A stretch of DNA of 64,000 nucleotides from Gemmatimonadota bacterium. GTDB taxonomy: Bacteria > Gemmatimonadota > Gemmatimonadetes > Longimicrobiales > Gaopeijiaceae. This document shows positions 47,723 to 55,649 of the stretch, piece by piece. The number at the start of each line of letters is the position of its first letter. Positions within the stretch are counted from its first letter, which is position 1. The stretch spans positions 1-64,000 of the forward strand of contig JAJDTB010000075.1 in assembly GCA_022827345.1 (NCBI GenBank), in the 5' to 3' direction. Both the position numbers and the translations under genes were made by a program. The notes beneath the pieces were generated by a model. The model saw only the letters and a program-made list of their open reading frames with translations. It was not told the origin of the DNA and made no database searches.

Positions 47723-48936
47723 GCGCGCGGGCGCCAGGCCGGCGCATCCTGGTGGCGATGTCCGGCGGCGTGGACTCGTCGGTGGCCGCGGCGATGCTCG
47801 TCGAGGCGGGCCACGAAGTCGTCGGGGCCACGATGAAGACCTTCTGCTACAGCGACGAGGAGGTGGCGCAGAGCACCAAGACCTGCTGCGGCCTCGACGG
47901 CATTCAGGACGCCAGGGCCGTCGCGGACCGGCTGGGCATCCGGCACTACGTCTTCGACGTGGAGCGCGAGTTTACCCGCGACGTGATCGACGACTTCGTC
48001 AGCGAGTACAGCAGGGGCCGCACCCCGAATCCGTGCGTCCGGTGCAACTCCAACACCAAGTTCCGTGACCTGCTGCGGCGCGGGCGCGTCCTGGGCTGCG
48101 ACGGCGTCGCGTCCGGCCACTATGTCAGGATCGACCGATCCGGCGGCGAGGCAAGGCTGCTGCGCGGCCTGGACGGCAACAAGGACCAGTCCTATTTCCT
48201 GTGGGGGCTCCCCGCCGGCATGCTCGATCTGCTTCACTTCCCCCTCGGCGAACTCACCAAGCCCCAGGTCCGCGACCGGGCCCGCGCGCTGGGGCTGGTC
48301 ACCGCCGACAAGCCGGAGTCCCAGGAGATCTGCTTTGTACCGACCGGCAACTACCGGGACTTCCTCGCCCGGAAGCTGCTCCCGGTGCACCCCGCCCTGT
48401 CGCCCGGAGCGATCGTGGATCACCGCGGCCGGGTCCTCGGCCGGCACGACGGCTATTCCGGCTTCACCGTCGGCCAGCGCAAGGGGCTCGGCGGGGGCCT
48501 GCCGGAGCCGTACTACGTGCTCGAGATCAGGCCGGAGGCGCGCGAGGTCGTGGTGGGGCCGCGGCATCTCCTGGACGTGGACGGCGTGGAGGTCGGCGAT
48601 CTGAACTGGCTTACCGCGCGCCCGGAGCCCGGAGCGCGCCTGCACGTTCAGATCCGCTACCGGTCACCGCTGGTGCCGTGCCGAATCGAGTCCCACGGAG
48701 AGAGTTCGGTGCGGCTGGCCTTCGAGGGGAGGGCGAGCGCGGTCACGCCCGGTCAGTCGAGCGTGTTCTTCGACGGTGAGCGTGTGCTCGGCGGCGGCAG
48801 GATCCGCAGGGTCACCACTGCAAGCCCGCCGAGTCGGCGAACTCGCGGATCTGCTCCTGCTGCTCCTCCGTCAGGGTCTCGGGCACGTCCACCCGCACCT
48901 CGACGTACTGGTCGCCCCGCCGCCCTTCGCGGCTGA
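47719..48936 (+). CDS. mnmA: tRNA-specific 2-thiouridylase
   Basis: 405 residues. ILVAMSGGVDSSVAAAMLVEAGHEVVGATMKTF (P-loop), GRTPNPCVRCNSNTKF (first catalytic Cys), ASGHYVRID, GNKDQSYFLWGL, KPESQEICFVPTGNYRDFL (second Cys), SGFTVGQRKGLG, YYVLEI and FFDGERVLGGGRI, where the family normally stops. About 37 further residues, Arg/Pro/Ala-rich, run on and overlap the 3' end of the convergent dnaJ by 125 bases. The tail looks like read-through into antisense DNA rather than a conserved domain. It thiolates U34 of tRNA-Lys, Glu and Gln with sulfur from the coupled desulfurase. Confidence 0.95.
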   Translation: MSARAPGRRILVAMSGGVDSSVAAAMLVEAGHEVVGATMKTFCYSDEEVAQSTKTCCGLDGIQDARAVADRLGIRHYVFDVEREFTRDVIDDFVSEYSRGRTPNPCVRCNSNTKFRDLLRRGRVLGCDGVASGHYVRIDRSGGEARLLRGLDGNKDQSYFLWGLPAGMLDLLHFPLGELTKPQVRDRARALGLVTADKPESQEICFVPTGNYRDFLARKLLPVHPALSPGAIVDHRGRVLGRHDGYSGFTVGQRKGLGGGLPEPYYVLEIRPEAREVVVGPRHLLDVDGVEVGDLNWLTARPEPGARLHVQIRYRSPLVPCRIESHGESSVRLAFEGRASAVTPGQSSVFFDGERVLGGGRIRRVTTASPPSRRTRGSAPAAPPSGSRARPPAPRRTGRPAALRG

Positions 48937-49921
48937 TCCCCTGCCCCCGGATCCGGAACCGGGTGCCGGGCTGCGTGCCGGGGGGGATGCGCAGGACCAC
49001 CTTCCTGCCCGAAATCGTGCTTACGCGGATCTTCGATCCGAGCGTCGCCTGGACCATGTTGATCGGCACCGTAACCTGTATGTCGCTGCCTTCGCGCTGA
49101 AAGAAGCGGTGCGGCAGCACCTTGAAGGTGATGACCAGGTCCCCGGGCGGCCCGCCCCTGGCACCGCGCTCGCCCTGGCCGGTCAGCCTCACCCTGGAAC
49201 CGCTGTCCACGCCGGCGGGTACCGTCACCTGGATGCTCCGTTCCTGGTGGATCTTGCCCTCTCCGCCACACGCGCCGCACTCCGTTTCGGGACGTTCGCC
49301 CCGTCCCACGCACGCGGGACACGGGCGGCTGACCGCGAACCCTCCCTGGCCGAACGAAACCGTGCCGGTTCCGCCGCATTCGCCGCACTTCTTCCAGGGG
49401 GTTCCGGGCGCGCCCCCCGAACCGCCGCACGTCGCGCACTCCTCGTTGATGGGGACCGAGATCGGCACCTTGCCGCCTCTGGCCGCTACCAGAAACGGGA
49501 CCTCGACCGTGTAGTCGATGTTGGCCCCCTTGGCCGGACCGGACGGCTTGCGCGCCTCTTCCTTGCGCCCGCGGTCGAAGATCGACGAGAAGATGTCCGA
49601 GAACCCGCCCAGTCCTCCCAGGTCCTCGAATGAGAAGTTCGACGACTGCTGCGTACCCGGACGAGTTCCCGGACGAGCACCACCGAACCCGAAAGCGCCC
49701 AGCTTGCGCATCTGATCGTACTTGGCGCGCTTGCCGGTATCGGAAAGCACCGAGTTCGCCTCTCCCACCTCCTTGAAGCGCTCGGACGCCTTGGGGTTCC
49801 CCGGGTTGGCATCCGGATGATACTGCTTGGCCAGCTTCCGATAGGCCTTCTTGATCGCCTCCGCATCGGCCTTCGGATCGACGCCGAGAATCGCGTAATA
49901 GTCCTTGTCGGTCCTCGTCAT
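48812..49921 (-). CDS. dnaJ: Chaperone DnaJ
   Basis: 369 residues. J domain with YYAILGVDPKADAEAIKKAYRKLAKQYHPDANPGNPKASERFKEVGEANSVLSD (HPD at the loop), then a G/F-rich segment (FGFGGARPGTRPG). Four zinc-finger repeats C-x2-C-x-G-x-G: CATCGGSG, CGECGGTG, CPACVGRG, CGACGGEG. C-terminal client domain: VTVPAGVDSGSRVRLTGQGERGARGGPPGDLVITFKV. It delivers substrates to DnaK, whose gene is not here. It follows grpE by 13 bases and overlaps mnmA tail to tail. Confidence 0.97.
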   Translation of the reverse strand: MTRTDKDYYAILGVDPKADAEAIKKAYRKLAKQYHPDANPGNPKASERFKEVGEANSVLSDTGKRAKYDQMRKLGAFGFGGARPGTRPGTQQSSNFSFEDLGGLGGFSDIFSSIFDRGRKEEARKPSGPAKGANIDYTVEVPFLVAARGGKVPISVPINEECATCGGSGGAPGTPWKKCGECGGTGTVSFGQGGFAVSRPCPACVGRGERPETECGACGGEGKIHQERSIQVTVPAGVDSGSRVRLTGQGERGARGGPPGDLVITFKVLPHRFFQREGSDIQVTVPINMVQATLGSKIRVSTISGRKVVLRIPPGTQPGTRFRIRGQGISREGRRGDQYVEVRVDVPETLTEEQQEQIREFADSAGLQW

Positions 49922-49934
49922 TGCCCGTGAATCG

Positions 49935-50618
49935 CTATTGGCACTTGAAGACGCTCACCCGGGCGGGCCGAATGAGCAGCCCCTTGAGCGTGTAGCCCCT
50001 CTGAAACACCATGGCCACCGTGTCGTCATCGTCTTCGGACTCCGCCGGCGCACGCATCATCGCTTCCATCGTATTCGGATCGAAGGGCTCCCCGGCCGGG
50101 TCCACCACCTCGACACCCGCATCCTTCAACACCTGAAAGAACTTGCGCTCGACCAGGTCGACCCCTTCCACGATGGAATCCACGGACGACTTGTTCTCCG
50201 GCTCCAGCGCCGTAACGCGGAGCAGATCGTCCAGCGGATCCAGAAGGCGCGCAACCAGGTCGGCCTGGGCGCGGTCCCACCCCTGCCGAAGCCGTTCCTC
50301 CGTCCTCTTCCTGTAGTTGTCGAAATCGGCCGCCAACCGCAGGTGACGATCCTTAAGACGGTCCCGCTCGGTCTCAAGTTCCAGAACGGGGTCGGCGCGA
50401 TCGTCGGCTTCGGGCGATTCCCCGCCGCGGCCCGGACCAGGGTTGCTCGCGGATTCGTGGCCGCTGTCTGTTTCCGCGGTGTCGTCAGGCTCCGGCGCGG
50501 TGGACGCCGCGTCTTCGGCGCGGTCCGTCCCGTTTTCGTCGTCGGCAGCCTGCTGCCTGTCGTCTTCCAGTGAATCGTGGTCCTGAGAGATCATTTCCTC
50601 GCTCGTCACGCCGTCCAT
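49935..50618 (-). CDS. grpE: Nucleotide exchange factor GrpE
   Basis: 227 residues, longer than E. coli GrpE (197) because of an acidic, disordered N-terminal 85 residues (Asp/Glu/Ala-rich). Coiled coil: ELETERDRLKDRHLRLAADFDNYRKRTEERLRQGWDRAQADLVARLLDPLDDLLRV. Beta domain: GVEVVDPAGEPFDPNTMEAMMRAPAESEDDDDTVAMVFQRGYTLKGLLIRPARVSV (the G-Y-x-L-x-x-x-x-[IL]-R-P-A-x-V signature). It releases ADP from DnaK. grpE and dnaJ are adjacent without dnaK or hrcA. No CIRCE element is seen upstream; only the palindrome GCACTTCAGTGC at 50665-50676. Confidence 0.95.
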   Translation of the reverse strand: MDGVTSEEMISQDHDSLEDDRQQAADDENGTDRAEDAASTAPEPDDTAETDSGHESASNPGPGRGGESPEADDRADPVLELETERDRLKDRHLRLAADFDNYRKRTEERLRQGWDRAQADLVARLLDPLDDLLRVTALEPENKSSVDSIVEGVDLVERKFFQVLKDAGVEVVDPAGEPFDPNTMEAMMRAPAESEDDDDTVAMVFQRGYTLKGLLIRPARVSVFKCQ

Positions 50619-50710
50619 TTCGCCCCGGAGTCCGCGCTGCCCCGCGCTACAGGGGCGTTCGTCGGCACTTCAGTGCTGTTTACGCACTCTTCAAGCTCGT
50701 TCATTCAATG

Positions 50711-51253
50711 TCACCGGTCCATATACCGGGCCCTGCCCCCTCTTTTCTCCGTTTCCGCGACCGCCATCGCCAGGACCGCGGTCACGCTACACTCGCGGAC
50801 GGAGTCGCGATCGCCTGCGAAGCGCTCCACCCTGGCGATCGCGGTTCCCGCCGAATGGGCGACCGCAAGCCACACGGTGCCGACCGGCTTTTCCGCGGTT
50901 CCCCCGCCGGGGCCGGCGATCCCGGTGACCGCCATCGCAATGTCGGCCGAGAAGTGGCGGCACGCACCCATGGCCATCTGCAGGGCGACGAGGCGCGAGA
51001 CCGCTCCGTGGGTCCCGAGCACCTCCGCATCGACCGACAGGTGGCGAATCTTGATGTCGTTCGAATAGGCAACCACGCCGCCGACGTAGAACGCCGACGC
51101 CCCGGGCAGGTCGGTGATCACCTTGCCGAGAAGACCGCCCGTGCAACTCTCCGCGGTCGCCACTCGCAGCCCGTGAGCCATGGCCCTCGCCGCCAGCCGC
51201 CGCAGGCTCTCGCGGGCGGGGCGAACGGATGCCCTGTCGCCGGCAGCCTTCAC
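50711..51253 (-). CDS. CinA C-terminal domain protein (nicotinamide-nucleotide amidase type)
   Basis: 180 residues, GTG start overlapping the pgsA stop. VATAESCTGGLLGKVITDLPGASAFYVGGVVAYSNDIKIRHLSVDAEVLGTHGAVSRLVALQMAMGACRHFSADIAMAVTGIAGPGGGTAEKPVGTVWLAVA is the full PncC/CinA-C signature (AESCTGG with catalytic Ser; VTGIAGPGGG). It has no N-terminal MoaB-like domain. It would deamidate NMN to nicotinate mononucleotide in pyridine nucleotide recycling. Confidence 0.93.
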   Translation of the reverse strand: MKAAGDRASVRPARESLRRLAARAMAHGLRVATAESCTGGLLGKVITDLPGASAFYVGGVVAYSNDIKIRHLSVDAEVLGTHGAVSRLVALQMAMGACRHFSADIAMAVTGIAGPGGGTAEKPVGTVWLAVAHSAGTAIARVERFAGDRDSVRECSVTAVLAMAVAETEKRGGRARYMDR

Positions 51254-51882
51254 CTGCTCTCCACCACCAGCGAGCGGTAGCGCCAGAGATAGTCCGCCAG
51301 AGAGAACAGGGTCATGAACACCATCAGCGCCAGCACGGCACCCACGAAGCCGGAGTGGAAGAACTGCCAGTCACCCCACAGCCCTCCTTCCTCCCAGCCC
51401 GAGTCGGAGGCCGTGACGAGAAGCGGAAGCCACAGGAGCACCGAGCCGATGAAGAAGTTCTGCGAGAGCGCCTTGTACTTCCCGGACTTCCCTGCCGCGA
51501 TCACGACCCCGCGGCGGGCGGCGTAGCCCCGGAAGAGAGTGATGAACAGCTCCCTGCCGAATACGACGACGATCACCCACACCGGCAGTTCGCCCCAGAA
51601 CGGCAGCTCGCTGAACCCGTCGTCCCTTCGCGTAATGAAATAGAAGGGAATGAAGGCGCTGGCCATCAGCAGCTTGTCGGCGAGCGGATCCAGGAGCTTG
51701 CCGGTGTCGGAGATCCATCCGTGCTTGCGGGCCAGGTGCCCGTCCCAAACATCGGAGAAGGCGGCGACGAGGAAAACGACGAAGGCCGCGTACCTGGCAA
51801 ACTGGCCCGGCGACAGTGCAAGCCAGGCTACGAGCGGACAGAGGATGATGCGCCCGACGGTAATCGCGTTGGGGATGTTCAC
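51250..51882 (-). CDS. pgsA: CDP-diacylglycerol-glycerol-3-phosphate 3-phosphatidyltransferase
   Basis: 210 residues, GTG start. MNIPNAITVGRIILCPLVAWLAL, then the CDP-alcohol phosphatidyltransferase motif D-G-x2-A-R-x8-G-x3-D-x3-D in DGHLARKHGWISDTGKLLDPLAD. Four to six membrane helices. GRELFITLFRGYAARRGVVIAAGKSGKYKALSQ is PgsA-like. It commits CDP-diacylglycerol to phosphatidylglycerol in the inner membrane. Coupled at both ends (GTGA overlaps) to a small membrane protein gene and the CinA-like gene. Confidence 0.93.
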   Translation of the reverse strand: MNIPNAITVGRIILCPLVAWLALSPGQFARYAAFVVFLVAAFSDVWDGHLARKHGWISDTGKLLDPLADKLLMASAFIPFYFITRRDDGFSELPFWGELPVWVIVVVFGRELFITLFRGYAARRGVVIAAGKSGKYKALSQNFFIGSVLLWLPLLVTASDSGWEEGGLWGDWQFFHSGFVGAVLALMVFMTLFSLADYLWRYRSLVVESR

Positions 51883-52178
51883 GCGCCACCCGCCCTCTCC
51901 CGGAGTTCGTCCTCCATCCGGGCCAGGACGCTGCCGGCCCTGTTTCGGAGCAGGCCCCGGACTTCCCAGGCCCTGAAGTCCCGCAGGAGATTCACGGCGC
52001 CCACGCTGGCCGGTTCTCCCGCCAGGTGCCCAAGGGCCGCAAGCCGCCGAAAGGGGCTCGGACTGAACAGGTCACGCCGGCGGCGAGACACCTGGTCGCG
52101 CAGAACGAGGGCTGCAACGGCGGCGACCGCACCGGTGCCGAGCAGGAAGAAGCCGAGCGTGCGCAGGCGTCGGTCCAC
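51879..52178 (-). CDS. Small single-pass membrane protein, unknown function
   Basis: 99 residues from GTG 52178, four bases after the recR stop. One hydrophobic helix near the N-terminus (LRTLGFFLLGTGAVAAVAALVL) is followed by RDQVSRRRRDLFSPSPFRRLAALGHLAGEPASVGAVNLLRDFRAWEVRGLLRNRAGSVLARMEDELRERA, a basic helical cytoplasmic tail. I do not recognise the family. It lies between recR and pgsA with coupled junctions, so it is likely a genuine gene. Confidence 0.65.
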   Translation of the reverse strand: MDRRLRTLGFFLLGTGAVAAVAALVLRDQVSRRRRDLFSPSPFRRLAALGHLAGEPASVGAVNLLRDFRAWEVRGLLRNRAGSVLARMEDELRERAGGA

Positions 52179-52182
52179 GGGA

Positions 52183-52776
52183 CTACATCTCCCTCCGGCC
52201 CGCCAGCGCCTCGGCGATCGTGGTGCCGTCGACGTACTCGAGGTCGGCGCCCACGGGAATCCCGCGGGCCAGGCGCGTGACCCGAACCGAGCGCGCACGC
52301 AGCAGGCCCTCCAGGTAGACCGCGGTGGCCTCGCCCTCGACGCTTGCGTTGGTCGCCAGAATCACCTCCGTCGTCTCTCCCCCGGATCCGTCGATTCGCT
52401 CCAGGAGGCCGTCGATATCGAGGCTTTCCGGACCGATTCCGTCGAGCGGAGAAAGACGGCCTCCGAGCACGTGGAACTGCCCGCGGTAGTGCCCCGCCCG
52501 ATCGATCGCGCCCACTTCGTAAGCCTCCTCGACGACACAGATCACCCCCTGGTCCCGTGACGGGTCCACGCACACCGGACAGAGATCCGCTTCACAGTAG
52601 TTGCCGCACCGGGGACACGGATGTACGCGGGCGGCCACCTCCTCCAGAGTCCGGGCGAGGCGCCGCACATCGCCCTTGCTTCCCTTGAGCAGGTGATAGG
52701 TCAGACGCAGAGCCGTTTTGGTCCCCACGCCGGGCAGCCGTCCCAGCTCCCGGCTCAGGCGGTCGATCGCCGACAC
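52183..52776 (-). CDS. recR: Recombination mediator RecR
   Basis: 197 residues. Helix-hairpin-helix LSRELGRLPGVGTKTALRLTYHLL. Zinc finger CPRCGNYCEADLCPVC. Toprim domain: DQGVICVVEEAYEVGAIDRAGHYRGQFHVLGGRLSPLDGIGPESLDI. C-terminal VTRLARGIPVGADLEYVDGTTIAEALAGR. It works with RecO/RecF to load RecA on gapped DNA. The order dnaX-ybaB-recR is conserved. Confidence 0.97.
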   Translation of the reverse strand: MSAIDRLSRELGRLPGVGTKTALRLTYHLLKGSKGDVRRLARTLEEVAARVHPCPRCGNYCEADLCPVCVDPSRDQGVICVVEEAYEVGAIDRAGHYRGQFHVLGGRLSPLDGIGPESLDIDGLLERIDGSGGETTEVILATNASVEGEATAVYLEGLLRARSVRVTRLARGIPVGADLEYVDGTTIAEALAGRREM

Positions 52777-52874
52777 TCTGCGATGTTCCCATTACGGCGC
52801 GAGGTCGAGCGAACGCTGCGGCCAGTGCAGGCGGATCGCGGCCCGAATGCAGCGGAGACCCGTGCCACGGACCG

Positions 52875-53192
52875 CTAGAAAAGCCCCGGCAGCTGGACCG
52901 GCAGACCGCCCGCCGCGCCGCGCATGCGCTCCTCCGAGAACGCACGGGCTCGATTCTGCGCCTCCGCCACCGCGGCAACCACGAGATCCTCGAGCATCTC
53001 GACATCCTCGGGGTCCACCGCCTCGGGTTCGATCGAGAGGCTGACCAGGTCTCCCTTGCCCGTGACCCGCGCCGTCACCATCCCACCGCCCGCGGACGCC
53101 TGGATCTGTTCCGATTCCAGGGTGTCCTGCAGCTCCTGGACCTTCTCCTGGAGCTGCTGTCCCATCTTCATCAGTTGCTGAATACTTGTCAT
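52875..53192 (-). CDS. YbaB/EbfC nucleoid-associated protein
   Basis: 105 residues. IQQLMKMGQQLQEKVQELQDTLESEQIQASAGGGMVTARVTGKGDLVSLSIEPEAVDPEDVEMLEDLVVAAVAEAQNRARAFSEERM, the helix-beta-helix YbaB fold with the conserved GGGMV and VDPEDVEMLEDLV blocks. It binds DNA as a dimer. 7 bases after dnaX; the 98 bases to recR hold no further gene. Confidence 0.95.
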   Translation of the reverse strand: MTSIQQLMKMGQQLQEKVQELQDTLESEQIQASAGGGMVTARVTGKGDLVSLSIEPEAVDPEDVEMLEDLVVAAVAEAQNRARAFSEERMRGAAGGLPVQLPGLF

Positions 53193-53199
53193 CTTGTGT

Positions 53200-54909
53200 T
53201 CATTCCACGAGGTCGAGGTCCAATTCCCTGACCGCCTGCTCGATATGGGGAGCGCGCTCGACGAGAGCGCGCAGCCGAGTCCGGCGGGCTGACTCTTCGG
53301 TGATCCTGGCCGCGGGCCCGGCCTCGCGCCCCGTGGCGGCCTTCACCATTGAAATCTCGGCATAATCGCGGCCCGCATGAAGTGCCAACCCCTCTTCAAG
53401 CTTCCGGCGCACGGATACATCGCTCAACCTTTCCGCCACGAGGTCGCCCGGAGCCTCCAGGATCAGGCGGTTTCCGTCTTCCCTCGTCCGGGTATCGCCG
53501 AGCACCACCTTGAAGCCCCTGGGCGCGCACGAACGGTCCGCCAGCACCAGGGGCCATGCTTCCACGAGACTGCGTTTCACGCGCGCCTGCGGGGTCGGAT
53601 GCGGTTCCGGCGGTGGCGGCGCAGTCTGCTCCGGCTCCGGCGCCCGCTGGCTCTGCGCCGAGGCGGGCGACGCGTCCGGGGACCGTGCACGGCTCGGGCT
53701 CGGCGGCGCCGGCTCCGTCGGACCCGCCGCGGGGGCCTGCGCGACCTTGCGGGCCGGCGCCCCGCCGAGCGCACGGATGACATCCTCCAGCTCCACCGTC
53801 CGATCGAGGTAACTCAACCGCAGCAGCAGCACCTCTATGAGGACCCGGGGCCGTCCTGTCCGCCTCAGGCTGCCGTCGGACTCCAGCGACGAACACATCG
53901 CGAGCATGCGGACCAGGTCTCCCGGCGCAAATCGGGCCGCGCGGCTGGCGAACTCGTCACGGAGTTCCGTCCCCATCATGCCGGGCGAGCTCGCGGGGTC
54001 GACGGTCATGCGCAGCAGCAACCGCAGCTTTTCGGTGAAGCCGTGGTAGAACTCCACCAGATCGTACCCCTCGTCGATCAGCGTCTCGACGAAGTCGAAC
54101 ACGTCTCCGTGCCGCCGCTCCGCGATGATGTCGAAGATCTGCAGGTACCGCTGCTCGGCCACGACCCCAAGAACCCGCACCACCGAATCGGTCGTGACTT
54201 CCCGGTCCGAGAGCGCCAGCACCTGGTCGAGGAGCGAGAGGCCGTCGCGCATTCCACCATTCGCCTTGCGGGCGATCGCGCGCAGAGCCTCCGGCTGGGA
54301 CGCAATGTCCTCGGCCTCGAGCACCTCCTGCAGGCGCTGGACGATGTCGTCGGCCCCGATCCGCCTGAAATCGAAGCGCTGGCACCGCGAGAGGATGGGC
54401 GAGGCCGTCTGCTGGATCTTGCGGGGCTCGGTCGTCGCGAAGCAGAAGATCACCCGGGGAGGCGGCTCTTCCAGAATCTTGAGGAGCGCATTCCAGGCCT
54501 CGCGCGTGAGCATGTGGGCCTCGTCGAGGATATAGACCTTGTAGCGTCCCTCTTCCGAGGGGGCATACATGGCCCGGGCCCTCAGGTCGCGGGCATCGTC
54601 CACGCCCCTGTGCGAAGCGGCATCGATCTCGACCACGTCGAGCGACGTGTGGCCCGCCCAGATGCTCTCGCAGTCGTCGCACGAGCCGCAGGGCTCGCCC
54701 TCCGGCGTCCGTCTCGGGCAGTTGAGGGACATCGCGAGAATCCGGGCGATGGTCGTCTTGCCGACGCCGCGAGGCCCACAGAAGAGGTAGGCGTGGCCGA
54801 CCCGGTTTCCCGCCACCGCACGCTTCAGCGTCTCGGATACGTGCTCCTGGGTCGCCACCTCCTCGAAACGGCGGGGCCGGTACTTCCTGGCTAGGGCGAG
54901 ATAGGACAA
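53200..54909 (-). CDS. dnaX: DNA polymerase III subunit gamma/tau
   Basis: 569 residues. AAA+ core: YLFCGPRGVGKTTIARILA (Walker A), a four-Cys zinc module in CPRRTPEGEPCGSCDDC, YILDEAHMLTREAWNALLKILEEPPPRVIFCFATTEP (Walker B and sensor I), ILSRCQRFDFRRI. Domain III is followed by a Pro/Ala-rich linker (about residues 385-450) and a C-terminal tau-like domain. I saw no obvious A-rich slippage site for a programmed frameshift. It loads the sliding clamp. The SRP RNA gene lies 37 bases upstream on the same strand. Confidence 0.96.
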   Translation of the reverse strand: MSYLALARKYRPRRFEEVATQEHVSETLKRAVAGNRVGHAYLFCGPRGVGKTTIARILAMSLNCPRRTPEGEPCGSCDDCESIWAGHTSLDVVEIDAASHRGVDDARDLRARAMYAPSEEGRYKVYILDEAHMLTREAWNALLKILEEPPPRVIFCFATTEPRKIQQTASPILSRCQRFDFRRIGADDIVQRLQEVLEAEDIASQPEALRAIARKANGGMRDGLSLLDQVLALSDREVTTDSVVRVLGVVAEQRYLQIFDIIAERRHGDVFDFVETLIDEGYDLVEFYHGFTEKLRLLLRMTVDPASSPGMMGTELRDEFASRAARFAPGDLVRMLAMCSSLESDGSLRRTGRPRVLIEVLLLRLSYLDRTVELEDVIRALGGAPARKVAQAPAAGPTEPAPPSPSRARSPDASPASAQSQRAPEPEQTAPPPPEPHPTPQARVKRSLVEAWPLVLADRSCAPRGFKVVLGDTRTREDGNRLILEAPGDLVAERLSDVSVRRKLEEGLALHAGRDYAEISMVKAATGREAGPAARITEESARRTRLRALVERAPHIEQAVRELDLDLVE

Positions 54910-54946
54910 GGTGCCGTCGATTGGGGCTTCAGGGTGGCCGCACGAG

Positions 54947-55046
54947 GTGCCCCAGGCACTCCGCGGCGACGGTTACCGCACTTACCGCTGCTACCGGCGA
55001 GGTCCTGACGGGGTTCATGAGTTCCCGACCCGCGGACCTGGGGCAC
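54947..55046 (-). ncRNA. ffs: Bacterial small signal recognition particle RNA
   Basis: Reading down from 55046, the ends pair perfectly: GTGCCCCAGG with CCTGGGGCAC, then TCCGCGG with CCGCGGA, giving a 100-nt hairpin. The apical part carries the domain IV core: AACCCCGTCAGG on the 5' side and AGCAGCGGTAAG on the 3' side, the conserved asymmetric and symmetric internal loops bound by Ffh. The tip reads ACC-TCGCC-GGT instead of the usual GGAA-type tetraloop. No Alu domain, so the 4.5S type. An scr/ffs gene just upstream of dnaX is seen in several phyla. Confidence 0.9.
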
Positions 55047-55078
55047 GTTGCAAAGCTACCCGGAACCGCGAACGAGCG

Positions 55079-55453
55079 TCAACCGGGCCGCCAGGCGTCG
55101 GGGATGTGTTCGATCGAAACCTCCTCTCCTCTGACCGCCACTCCGATCGCGTCGAAGCGGTAGGTCGTGCCCGGCCGCCCATGCTCATGGATCCAGCGCC
55201 GGGCCGCAGCCACGACCAGTCTCCTCTTGGCTCTTCCTATCGGCTCGAGCGGCGTGCCGCCCGTCGCGGTGGCACGGGTCTTGACCTCCACGAACGCCAC
55301 GACGCCGCCCCTCGAGACGACCAGGTCGATCTCCTTCGGCCCGGCGCGGAAGTTGCGGGCAAGCACCGTCCACCCCCGCGAGGACAGATGGGCGGCTGCC
55401 AGCGCCTCTCCGCTTCGGCCGAGATCCCACCGCTTCGCTGCCATCGGCGACAA
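55079..55453 (-). CDS. YraN/UPF0102 family protein
   Basis: 124 residues. KRWDLGRSGEALAAAHLSSRGWTVLARNFRAGPKEIDLVVSRGGVVAFVEVKTRATATGGTPLEPIGRAKRRLVVAAARRWI. The E-I-D-L-V, F-V-E-V-K pattern is the restriction-endonuclease-like catalytic core (Asp, Glu-x-Lys), so it is a predicted Holliday-junction-type nuclease fold of unknown role. It ends 33 bases upstream of the SRP RNA gene, and a good promoter with a palindrome lies in front. Confidence 0.92.
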   Translation of the reverse strand: MSPMAAKRWDLGRSGEALAAAHLSSRGWTVLARNFRAGPKEIDLVVSRGGVVAFVEVKTRATATGGTPLEPIGRAKRRLVVAAARRWIHEHGRPGTTYRFDAIGVAVRGEEVSIEHIPDAWRPG

Positions 55454-55502
55454 GGTGGCGACGAGCCATGGGCGATGGAATGGCCGGATGGGCAGTGTTT
55501 TT

Positions 55503-55561
55503 GTAACATGTTGCTAATACTAGTGTTACGCTATCATATACGATTGCTGTTCCCTTATCAG
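55503..55561 (-). promoter_or_regulatory. Promoter with overlapping palindrome upstream of yraN
   Basis: Minus strand: CTGATA (55561-55556), 17-base spacer, TATGAT (55538-55533). This predicts a start near 55526 and a leader of about 73 bases. The inverted repeat GTAACA (55503-55508) and TGTTAC (55524-55529) straddles the predicted start, where a repressor would block transcription. The stretch is markedly AT-rich. Confidence 0.5.
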
Positions 55562-55649
55562 TTCGTGTTTCTTGAACGGGATGTAGATCGACGCTGCCGA
55601 ACGCCCTCGGACGTGCCGGCGTCTGCCGCCGTAGGGGGGTGGGCGCAGG

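Noticed and set aside
50619-50710. CIRCE operator upstream of grpE
   Set aside because: GCACTTCAGTGC and a nearby GCACTC recall it, but the TTAGCACTC-N9-GAGTGCTAA arrangement is absent.
53200-54909. Programmed frameshift making a short gamma form of DnaX
   Set aside because: No A-run slippage site or adjacent stem was found between the AAA+ core and the C-terminal domain.
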